A DNA stretch of 5,086 nt from an uncultured Collinsella sp. (GCA_902388545.1 CABMPS010000155.1:1-5086); one strand, 5' to 3'. Counted from the stretch's first letter, positions 1-4,902 are shown. Notes: generated by a model from the sequence alone, not told the origin. Translations and numbers: made by a program.

Positions 1-10
1 CGAGTGCCGG

Positions 11-90
11 CATCCGGGGACGCTCCTTGGTTGTTGCCTGTTCAAGAGTGTCCCCAACGATTAGTCGTTTAAAAACGTCCCCAATGACTA
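11..90. repeat. Degenerate GTCCCC-containing intergenic repeat at left edge
   Basis: Two direct copies of a 14-base unit, GTCCCCAACGATTA (50-63) and GTCCCCAATGACTA (77-90), differ at two positions. The inverted form GGGGACG at 16-22 can pair with CGTCCCC at 76-82, giving an imperfect inverted repeat about 76 bp wide. Inside it AACGA (56-60) faces TCGTT (65-69). The GGGGAC core is also present in the hairpin repeats further downstream, so both may belong to repeat families spread through this genome. No coding potential was seen here. The function is unknown, and the left end may extend before the window. Confidence 0.45.
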
Positions 91-140
91 GGCCGCTTGC
101 CTGCGATTTTTGACCGTTTGGCGGGCTTGCCGCCCTTGCC

Positions 141-156
141 GCAAAAACGTTTTTGC
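141..156. promoter_or_regulatory. Perfect 16-bp palindrome upstream of pckA, operator-like
   Basis: GCAAAAACGTTTTTGC is a perfect palindrome with a central CG, 75 bases before the pckA start. LacI/GalR-family regulators (for example PurR and CcpA) bind palindromes with a central CG flanked by A/T-rich arms, so this is a reasonable candidate operator for a sugar- or carbon-responsive repressor. The regulator assignment is inference; only the palindrome is seen. No convincing -35/-10 pair was found around it, so its position relative to the promoter is unknown. Confidence 0.45.
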
Positions 157-173
157 ATATCGGGTACAACGGG

Positions 174-189
174 CTTTACGTGAGTAAAG
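174..189. promoter_or_regulatory. Inverted repeat CTTTAC-N4-GTAAAG upstream of pckA
   Basis: Perfect 6-base arms, CTTTAC (174-179) and GTAAAG (184-189), surround GTGA. The centre lies 33 bp, about three helical turns, downstream of the centre of the palindrome at 141-156, so two proteins could sit on the same face of the DNA. It is 41 bases before the pckA start and may lie in the 5' untranslated region. It could be a second operator or a small hairpin in the mRNA. Confidence 0.35.
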
Positions 190-230
190 TGCGCGTCGTG
201 TCCTCGTGTCGCGTTTTTAAAGGAGGCCCC

Positions 231-1901
231 ATGCCTGGTGTTACCCCTGCAGATGTTTTGTCCAACTTTGGTATTACGCTGGTCGAAGATCCCGCCGAGA
301 ATCAGCCCCGTCTGCTGGTCGATCTACCCGCCGCGGAGCTCGTCGAGCACGCTATCCGCCGCGAAGAAGGCCGCATGGCATCCAACGGCGCGCTGGTGAT
401 CGAGACGGGGGAGCGCACTGGTCGTTCCCCCAATGACCGCTTTATCGTTGACACGCCCGACGTGCACGACAAGATCGCCTGGGGCGCCGTCAACCGACCG
501 CTTTCGATCGAGAGCTACGAGACCATCAAGGCCGGCATCGTCGACTACCTCAACGAGCGCGACGTGTTCGTCACCCGCGGCATGGCCGGCGCCGACCGCA
601 ACCACACGCGCCGACTGCTCGTCGCCTGCGAGCGCGCCAGCCAGGCACTCTTCATTAAGCAGATGCTCGCCCGCCCGCTTGCCCGCGAAATCGCGCGCAC
701 CGGCGAGCCGGACTTCTGTGTGCTCGCCGCGCCGGGCTACCAGTGCGATCCCGCCATCAAGGGCCTCAACTCCAGCGCCGCCGTGGTCATCAACTTCCAG
801 GAGCGCGTGATTTTGGTCGCGGGTACCGGCTACTCCGGCGAGATCAAAAAGTCCATCTTCAGCGTCATGAATTACCTGCTGCCCGTCGAGGACGACGTGC
901 TGCCCATGCATTGCTCGGCCAGTATGGATCCCGTCACGCACGAGACCGCGGTGTTCTTTGGCCTGTCGGGCACCGGCAAGACCACGCTTTCGGCCAACCC
1001 CACGCGGCTGCTGATCGGCGACGACGAGCACGGTTGGTCCGACATGGGCATCTTCAACATCGAGGGTGGCTGCTACGCCAAATGCGAGGGCCTGGACGCG
1101 TTCCACGAGCCTGAGATCTTCAACGCCGTCCGCTTTGGCGCGATCTGCGAAAACGTGGTGCTCGACGAGAGCCGCAAGCCCAACTACGATGACGTCTCGG
1201 TCACGCACAACACGCGCGTGGCCTACCCTGTGGAGCACATTCCCAACGCGTGGACCAAGGGCATGGGCACCACTCCGAGCGTCGTGCTGTTTTTGACCTG
1301 CGACGCCTTTGGCGTGCTGCCGCCCATCTCGCGCCTGACGGCCGACGCCGCCATGTATCACTTTGTGACGGGCTTTACGGCCAAGATCCCCGGCACCGAG
1401 GTCGGCGTCACCGAGCCCACGCCCACGTTCTCTTCGCTGTTTGGCGAGCCGTTTATGCCGCTCGACCCCATGGTCTATGCCAAGATGCTCGGTGAGCGCA
1501 TCGCCGACGGCCGCACGCGTGTGTACCTGGTCAACACCGGCTGGATTGGCGGCGGCTACGGCGTGGGCCATCGCATCGAGCTTGCCTACACGCGCGCCCT
1601 GGTGGCCCGCGCCCTCGACGGTACCATCGAGGACAGCGAATTCGTGCATGACGATATCTTTAACGTTGACATTCCCACCACGTGCCACGGCGTGCCCGAC
1701 GGCATCCTGGTGCCGCGCCAGTACTGGCAGAGCACCGCGCGCTACGACGAGGCGGCGCACAACTTGGCCGTGATGTTCGAGGAGAACTTCGAGAAGAAGT
1801 ACTCGCACCTGCCCGAGTCCGTGAAGGCCGCCGGTCCGCACGCTCAGGTGCACGCCGACGCCCGTCATCGCGGCCGCGGCCTGCTGGGACTCCGACACTA
1901 G
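231..1901 (+). CDS. pckA: Phosphoenolpyruvate carboxykinase (ATP)
   Basis: This 556-residue protein is a cytoplasmic ATP-type PEP carboxykinase (oxaloacetate + ATP = PEP + ADP + CO2). The start is the ATG at 231, preceded by AAAGGAGG at 219-226; a TTG at 153 would add 26 unconserved residues. Visible family marks are TGRSPND with substrate-binding Arg65, GEIKK with Lys207, MHCSA with His227, P-loop GLSGTGKTT at 244-252, LIGDDEHGW at 261-269 with Asp264/Asp265, FNIEGGCYAK just after it, and NTRVAYP with Arg329. By homology with the E. coli enzyme, Lys207, His227 and Asp265 are the Mn ligands. LVNTGWIGGGYG from about residue 433 belongs to the nucleotide-binding C-terminal part. All key residues are present. 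The last 20 residues after AAGP (533-536) look like a non-conserved tail, making the protein slightly longer than the usual 520-540. In a fermentative anaerobe it probably runs toward oxaloacetate, conserving ATP (inference). It appears monocistronic, closed by the hairpin at 1921-1953. Confidence 0.97.
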   Translation: MPGVTPADVLSNFGITLVEDPAENQPRLLVDLPAAELVEHAIRREEGRMASNGALVIETGERTGRSPNDRFIVDTPDVHDKIAWGAVNRPLSIESYETIKAGIVDYLNERDVFVTRGMAGADRNHTRRLLVACERASQALFIKQMLARPLAREIARTGEPDFCVLAAPGYQCDPAIKGLNSSAAVVINFQERVILVAGTGYSGEIKKSIFSVMNYLLPVEDDVLPMHCSASMDPVTHETAVFFGLSGTGKTTLSANPTRLLIGDDEHGWSDMGIFNIEGGCYAKCEGLDAFHEPEIFNAVRFGAICENVVLDESRKPNYDDVSVTHNTRVAYPVEHIPNAWTKGMGTTPSVVLFLTCDAFGVLPPISRLTADAAMYHFVTGFTAKIPGTEVGVTEPTPTFSSLFGEPFMPLDPMVYAKMLGERIADGRTRVYLVNTGWIGGGYGVGHRIELAYTRALVARALDGTIEDSEFVHDDIFNVDIPTTCHGVPDGILVPRQYWQSTARYDEAAHNLAVMFEENFEKKYSHLPESVKAAGPHAQVHADARHRGRGLLGLRH

Positions 1902-1920
1902 CGTCGCCGCGAGTCCATAT

Positions 1921-1957
1921 CCGCCACAAAGGGGACAGGCACCTTTGTGGCGGTTTT
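1921..1957. repeat. Hairpin repeat copy 1 (after pckA), terminator-like
   Basis: CCGCCACAAAGG (1921-1932) pairs perfectly with CCTTTGTGGCGG (1942-1953) around the loop GGACAGGCA, followed by TTTT. It starts 19 bases after the pckA stop and could serve as its rho-independent terminator. It is the variant member of a four-copy family: the third stem pair is G-C here and A-T in the other three copies, so both arms changed together. The loop orientation matches copy 3 and is opposite to copies 2 and 4. Confidence 0.9.
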
Positions 1958-1984
1958 GCTTGGGCGAATGACTCGGGTTACAAT
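1956..1984 (+). promoter_or_regulatory. Probable promoter for the leader RNA and B3/B4 gene
   Basis: TTGCTT at 1956-1961 and TACAAT at 1979-1984 are separated by exactly 17 bases. The -10 matches the sigma-70-type consensus at five of six positions and the -35 at three. Transcription would begin near 1991. The -35 overlaps the T-run of hairpin repeat copy 1, so termination of pckA and initiation of the next unit are packed together. Confidence 0.5.
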
Positions 1985-1990
1985 ACGCCT

Positions 1991-2088
1991 GACATATCGC
2001 CCCCTTCTCCGGATGGGGGCAGCGTAAGCGCTCTTGTGGCGGCACCGTAGGACTTTGAAGGTGGCCGTCGTAAGGGCGCTTTTTGTTT
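1991..2088 (+). ncRNA. Candidate small RNA or structured 5' leader/attenuator
   Basis: The predicted transcript of about 95 bases contains three hairpins. Hairpin A is GCCCCC (1999-2004) with GGGGGC (2015-2020). A short hairpin, AGCG (2021-2024) with CGCU (2029-2032), would compete with the third. Hairpin C is long: 2027-2035 with 2072-2080, 2038-2043 with 2064-2069, and ACC 2044-2046 with GGU 2060-2062; it is followed by a T-rich run. It has its own likely promoter and terminator, then 40 bases to the next gene. It could be an independent sRNA or an attenuator sensing a ligand. It was not recognised as any known riboswitch, SRP RNA, 6S RNA or T-box. The structure was derived by eye. Confidence 0.4.
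2027..2088 (+). terminator. Intrinsic terminator-like hairpin before the B3/B4 gene
   Basis: A nine-pair outer stem (AGCGCTCTT with AAGGGCGCT, one G-U pair) encloses a 2x2 internal loop and an inner stem (GGCGGC with GCCGTC, one G-U pair, then ACC with GGT past one bulged G). The tail is TTTTTGTTT at 2080-2088. Its place between a promoter and a gene start on the same strand suggests either an end for a small RNA or conditional termination of the downstream gene. Confidence 0.6.
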
Positions 2089-2128
2089 AGGCACCCGGGC
2101 TCGGGCGCATGCTATGAAGGGAGAGCAC

Positions 2129-2848
2129 ATGAAGAGTTTCGTTGCCGAGGATTCGTTTTGGGAGCTATTTCCGCAGGCGGCTGTCGGTGTTGTGGTCGTA
2201 AAGGGCATGAAGCCCGCGGCTCAGATTCCTCAAGAGGACGTTGATGCGATTGCCGCGTTGCTCGACCGCGCCAATATCGATGCGGAGCGTCACCTGACGA
2301 GTGATACCATCAGCGAGAATGCGCCGGTTAAGGCATGGCGCGAGGCATATCGCCTATTCAAGACCAAGAAGGGCGCGCGTTGCTCAATTGAGAACCTGCT
2401 CAAGCGCGTGCTCAAAGGAAAGCCGGTGGGCCACATTACGCCCGCGGTGGACATCTACAACACGGTGTCGCTGTCCTACGCGCTGCCCGTAGGCGGCGAG
2501 GATTTGCACGCGATTGAGGGAGACCTTTGCCTGAAGGTGACCGACGGTGGCGATTCATTTCTGCCGCTTGGCGAGGAGACAGATGACCCGACGCTGCCCG
2601 GCGAGCTCGCCTACATCGATGATGCGGGCGCCGTATGCCGCTGCTGGAACTGGCGCGATGGCGTTCGAACGGCGTTGTCCGATGATTCGGCCGATGCTTT
2701 CCTGGCGATTGAGTGCGTGGAGCCCGAGCGGATGGGGGATTGCCAGGCCGCGATCGATCGCTTAGCCGAGCTGCTCGAGCGCTATCTGGGAGCGACGGTT
2801 GTCGTTAAAACGCTTGTGACCCGCGACAATCCTTGCGTGGGGCTGTAG
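2129..2848 (+). CDS. Free-standing B3/B4-domain protein (PheRS beta editing-domain homologue)
   Basis: This 239-residue soluble protein resembles the solo B3/4-domain family (COG3382), homologous to the B3/B4 module that in phenylalanyl-tRNA synthetase beta hydrolyses Tyr-tRNA(Phe). Characteristic stretches are RLFKTKKGARCSIENLLKRV (76-95), PAVDIYNTVSLSYALPVGGED (105-125), IEGDLCL (129-135), FLPLGEE followed by PGELAYIDDAGAVCRCWNW (144-175), and FLAIECVE (191-198). The C-terminal 40 residues form a predicted helix plus a strand. There is no synthetase catalytic core, signal peptide or membrane segment. The start at 2129 is chosen over an in-frame ATG at 2114 because AAGGGAGAG (2117-2125) lies just before it. 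Members may edit mischarged tRNA or bind RNA, but the substrate here is not known. It is probably monocistronic, preceded by the structured leader and closed by hairpin repeat copy 2. Wobble positions look less GC-biased than in pckA, suggesting lower expression. Confidence 0.85.
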   Translation: MKSFVAEDSFWELFPQAAVGVVVVKGMKPAAQIPQEDVDAIAALLDRANIDAERHLTSDTISENAPVKAWREAYRLFKTKKGARCSIENLLKRVLKGKPVGHITPAVDIYNTVSLSYALPVGGEDLHAIEGDLCLKVTDGGDSFLPLGEETDDPTLPGELAYIDDAGAVCRCWNWRDGVRTALSDDSADAFLAIECVEPERMGDCQAAIDRLAELLERYLGATVVVKTLVTRDNPCVGL

Positions 2849-2877
2849 CGAAGTCTGCGGATCAAACTCGATGCCCC

Positions 2878-2918
2878 AAACCACCACAAAGGTGCCTGTC
2901 CCCTTTGTGGTGGTTTTT
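2878..2918. repeat. Hairpin repeat copy 2 (after B3/B4 gene), terminator-like
   Basis: AAACCACCACAAAGG (2878-2892) pairs with CCTTTGTGGTGGTTT (2902-2916) around the loop TGCCTGTCC, giving a perfect 15-bp stem followed by a T-run (T5 at 2914-2918). The loop is the reverse complement of that in copies 1 and 3, so this copy is inverted relative to them. It begins 29 bases after the B3/B4 stop and has the best terminator shape of the four. Confidence 0.92.
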
Positions 2919-2927
2919 ATGTTGATG

Positions 2928-2990
2928 GGTTAACAAATGGGATATTTGGGTACGGGTGTTGCCTTGTGCGGCTAAGATGTTTACCCGTTA
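2928..2990. promoter_or_regulatory. marR upstream region with weak operator-like elements
   Basis: Between hairpin copy 2 and marR lie GGTTAAC (2928-2934), an inverted pair ACGGGT (2952-2957) and ACCCGT (2983-2988), and GTTTACC (2979-2985). A -10-like TAAGAT sits at 2973-2978 inside the inverted pair, but no good -35 stands at the right distance. A MarR protein often binds its own promoter, so autoregulation here is plausible. GGTTAAC and GTTTACC are also the two halves of the palindrome at 4903-4918. Confidence 0.25.
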
Positions 2991-3020
2991 GCATCATGTA
3001 AGCGAAAGGCGGTCGTCACC

Positions 3021-3470
3021 ATGCAGCAGAACGACGAGACACGTTTTGAGGACTTTGTCGGACTGATCAGCGGCCTCTACAAGGAGATTCAGCGTATCAA
3101 GACGTCCGAAGGCGCAAGGCTGGGCCTCAAGGGCTCCGACGTTATGTGCCTGTACTATCTTGAGCGCAGCAAGGACGGCCTGACTGGCGCCGACCTCGCC
3201 CGCATGGCCGGCGTTACCCGTGCCGCCGTTTCGCGCACACTGGCACATCTGGAGGAGGGCGGCTACGTCGAGGTTGACGACTCGGGTGATGCGGCCGTCA
3301 AGTATCGTGCTCCGGTGCGCCTGACTGCCCTGGGCGGCGAGAGCATGAGCGAGGCCGATCGCATCATTCGCGAGGTGCTCGATACCACCGGCAAGGCCAT
3401 GGGCGTGGAGCAGCGCGAGCAGATGTATGCATCGCTGCGCACGATCCTCAACACCCTGCGCGAGATCTAG
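3021..3470 (+). CDS. MarR-family winged helix-turn-helix regulator
   Basis: This 149-residue protein has the size and plan of a MarR-family dimeric DNA-binding regulator. Helical dimerisation segments lie at both ends (about 5-30 and 105-149). The winged helix-turn-helix is LTGADLARMAGVTRAAVSRTLAHLEEGGYV at about 54-83, with the recognition helix near 66-79 and a wing around 84-102. The ATG at 3021 has only a weak ribosome binding site (GAAAGGCGG, 3003-3011). The degV-type gene follows on the same strand after 119 bases with no hairpin repeat between, so the two are probably co-transcribed or co-regulated. By analogy with FabT, a MarR-type regulator of fatty acid genes in Gram-positive bacteria, it may respond to acyl ligands; this is inference from the neighbour only. 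Cys43 is the sole cysteine, so redox sensing of the two-cysteine type is unlikely. Confidence 0.9.
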   Translation: MQQNDETRFEDFVGLISGLYKEIQRIKTSEGARLGLKGSDVMCLYYLERSKDGLTGADLARMAGVTRAAVSRTLAHLEEGGYVEVDDSGDAAVKYRAPVRLTALGGESMSEADRIIREVLDTTGKAMGVEQREQMYASLRTILNTLREI

Positions 3471-3508
3471 AGCCGCGCTGGCGCTAGCTTTCAGCCAAGA
3501 ACTGCATC

Positions 3509-3540
3509 GTCCCGTTTGAGCGCGTACGCCGTGCCGGGAC
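3509..3540. promoter_or_regulatory. Inverted repeat in the marR-degV gap
   Basis: GTCCCG (3509-3514) is the exact reverse complement of CGGGAC (3535-3540). The 20-base loop contains the 8-bp palindrome GCGTACGC (3522-3529). It lies 50 bases before degV and has no T-run, so it is not a terminator. It could be an operator or an mRNA hairpin. No credible promoter was found in this gap. Confidence 0.3.
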
Positions 3541-3589
3541 ATTGCTGTCAAAATTCCCTGCGCGAGACCTGCGCAAGAAAGGATTCGTT

Positions 3590-4444
3590 ATGTCCGTCCG
3601 CATTATTACCGATTCCGCAAGCGATATGTCGCCGGCGGAGCACCCCGCTCTGCGTGTTCTGCCGCTGTCCGTCACCTTTGGCACCGATGTGTATATGGAT
3701 GGCGTCGACATCGATCACCAGCGCTTTTACGAGATGCTTGTGGAGCGCGATGAGCTGCCCAAGACCGGTCAGGTCAACCCGTACGCCTTTTCGCAGGCGA
3801 TTGCCGAAGCGCGTGAGGCCGGCGATGAGGCCGTGATTATTACCGTGGGAGCCAAGCTCTCGGGCACCAACCAGAGTGCTCGTACGGCACTTGCCGAGGC
3901 GCCGGGCGGCGACATGTTCGTCGTGGACAGCAATAACGTGACCTTGGGCGAGCGCGTGCTGGTCGAGTATGCGCTGCGCCTGGTGGACGAGGGCCAGGGC
4001 GCGGCTCAGGTTGCGGCGGCTGTCGAGGCCGTGCGCGACCGCGTGGTCGTCATCGGCCTGCTCGAGACGTTGGAGTACCTGGTGCGCGGCGGTCGCCTGT
4101 CTGCTGCGGCCGGTGCCGTGGGTACGCTGCTCAACGTAAAGCCCGTGGTGGCTGCCGAGGACGGTCTGATCGTGCAGCTGGGCAAGGCGCGCGGTTCCAA
4201 GAACGGACGTAACCTGCTCAACCAGAAGGTCGAAAAGGCGGGCGGCATCGACTTTTCCATGCCGCTGGCGCTCGGCTATACGGGCCTTTCGGATGCGGTG
4301 CTCAAGAAGTATATCGAGGACAGCGCGGCACTGTGGGCTGGCCACACCGAGGGCGAACTGCCCGTTCACACCATCGGCGCCACCATCGGCACCCATGTAG
4401 GCCCCGGCGCCGTAGCCGTAGCCTTCTTCCAGCCCGTTAACTAG
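3590..4444 (+). CDS. DegV family protein, probable fatty-acid-binding (FakB-type) subunit
   Basis: This 284-residue cytoplasmic protein has full DegV-family length and all main family blocks: ITDSASDMS at 6-14, PKTGQ at 57-61, KLSGTNQSA at 89-97, LETLEYLVRGGRLS at 158-171, LNVKPVV at 181-187, and IGTHVGPGAVAVAF at 266-279 with His269. DegV proteins bind one fatty acid, and those called FakB present it to the kinase FakA to make acyl-phosphate for phospholipid synthesis. Thr59 is kept, but the serine that usually follows it (TSQ) is Gly60 here; Ser91 and His269, likely carboxylate-contacting positions, are present. The ATG at 3590 has AAAGGA at 3578-3583; an upstream TTG at 3542 lacks comparable support. 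No fakA lies in this window. The marR gene upstream is the likely regulator. The specific fatty acid cannot be told from the sequence. Confidence 0.93.
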   Translation: MSVRIITDSASDMSPAEHPALRVLPLSVTFGTDVYMDGVDIDHQRFYEMLVERDELPKTGQVNPYAFSQAIAEAREAGDEAVIITVGAKLSGTNQSARTALAEAPGGDMFVVDSNNVTLGERVLVEYALRLVDEGQGAAQVAAAVEAVRDRVVVIGLLETLEYLVRGGRLSAAAGAVGTLLNVKPVVAAEDGLIVQLGKARGSKNGRNLLNQKVEKAGGIDFSMPLALGYTGLSDAVLKKYIEDSAALWAGHTEGELPVHTIGATIGTHVGPGAVAVAFFQPVN

Positions 4445-4455
4445 CCCACCTGCCA

Positions 4456-4494
4456 AAACCACCACAAAGGGGACAGGCACCTTTGTGGTGGTTT
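4456..4494. repeat. Hairpin repeat copy 3 (between degV and alkyltransferase-like gene)
   Basis: AAACCACCACAAAGG (4456-4470) pairs with CCTTTGTGGTGGTTT (4480-4494) around the loop GGACAGGCA, a perfect 15-bp stem in the same orientation as copy 1. Only three T's follow the core stem, all inside the extended pairing, so it is the weakest terminator of the set. It ends 29 bases before the next start codon, leaving almost no room for a separate promoter for that gene. Confidence 0.92.
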
Positions 4495-4523
4495 ATGCTA
4501 TTCCGGGTGGAAGGGAGCGAGCA

Positions 4524-4844
4524 ATGGCGTCTGAGGGCTTTTTTGAGCGGGTGTACGAGGTGGTCGAGCAGATCCCCGAAGGGATGGTCGCCACGTACGG
4601 CCAGGTGGCGCTGCTCGCCGGTCGTCCACGAAGTGCGCGGTACGTGGGGTATGCCCTGCATAGCAATCCGCGCCCTGGTCAGATTCCCTGCCATCGTGTG
4701 GTGTTTGCCGATGGCCGCATTTGCGAGGGCTTTGCTTTTGGCGGTCCTGATGCTCAGCGCGAACTTTTGCTGGGGGAGGGCGTGACGTTTAAGGACGACA
4801 TGCACGTCGACTTGGCCGTCTGTCGCTGGCCAGCAGGGCTCTAG
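4524..4844 (+). CDS. Alkyltransferase-like (MGMT-family) DNA-binding protein with retained catalytic cysteine
   Basis: The 106-residue protein is the C-terminal DNA-binding domain of O6-alkylguanine-DNA alkyltransferase without the N-terminal domain, the size of alkyltransferase-like (ATL) proteins. Visible elements are the helix-turn-helix region VATYGQVALLAG with Tyr25, SARYVGYAL with the probable arginine finger Arg39, NPRPGQIPCHRV with Asn48 and Cys56-His57, and QRELLLGEGV with Glu85. The ending (VDLAVCRW) resembles ATL proteins such as E. coli YbaZ. Classical ATLs have Trp in place of the cysteine and only flag damage for nucleotide excision repair; here Asn-Cys-His-Glu are all kept, so real alkyl transfer is possible. 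The ATG at 4524 follows GGAAGGGAG (4509-4517); a GTG at 4485 would start inside the hairpin repeat and is not favoured. It lies 79 bases after degV and may depend on read-through from it. Hairpin copy 4 follows the stop. Confidence 0.88.
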   Translation: MASEGFFERVYEVVEQIPEGMVATYGQVALLAGRPRSARYVGYALHSNPRPGQIPCHRVVFADGRICEGFAFGGPDAQRELLLGEGVTFKDDMHVDLAVCRWPAGL

Positions 4845-4860
4845 CGGCTCCGCCGTGGCC

Positions 4861-4901
4861 AAAACCACCACAAAGGTGCCTGTCCCCTTTGTGGTGGTTT
4901 T
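4861..4901. repeat. Hairpin repeat copy 4 (after alkyltransferase-like gene), terminator-like
   Basis: AAAACCACCACAAAGG (4861-4876) pairs with CCTTTGTGGTGGTTTT (4886-4901) around the loop TGCCTGTCC. The 16-bp perfect stem is the longest of the four, in the orientation of copy 2. It starts 17 bases after the preceding stop codon. A-runs on the left and T-runs on the right would let it act as a terminator on either strand. Confidence 0.92.
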
Positions 4902-4902
4902 A

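Noticed and set aside
110..115. TTGACC as the -35 of a pckA promoter
   Set aside because: No acceptable -10 lies 15-19 bases downstream; TACAAC at 165-170 is far out of range.
153..230. TTG start giving a 26-residue N-terminal extension of PckA
   Set aside because: The extension is unlike the family, overlaps two palindromes, and the ATG at 231 has a near-ideal ribosome binding site.
324..2045. Very long open frame (573 codons) on the minus strand opposite pckA
   Set aside because: It is a mirror of the GC-rich third positions of pckA; the translation is low-complexity and His/Ala/Gly-rich with no domain, and pckA itself is unmistakable.
2036..2050. T-box-like string GGCGGCACCG inside the terminator's 5' arm before the B3/B4 gene
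   Set aside because: It departs from UGGNACCGCG at key bases, and the leader is too short for a T-box Stem I and specifier loop.
3515..3552. TTTGA and TCAAA arms upstream of degV as a FabT-type box
   Set aside because: The arms are 28 bases apart, while FabT sites have them nearly adjacent; likely chance.
3548..4480. 310-codon open frame on the minus strand opposite degV
   Set aside because: Same shadow effect, compositionally biased with no recognisable motif.
4485..4523. GTG start for the alkyltransferase-like gene within the hairpin repeat
   Set aside because: The ATG at 4524 has a good ribosome binding site and begins exactly at the conserved domain.
1921..4901. A peptide HKGACPLCGG, looking like a zinc-knuckle, encoded by the hairpin repeats on the minus strand
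   Set aside because: It arises only from translating the intergenic palindrome in one frame, with no start site or conserved context.
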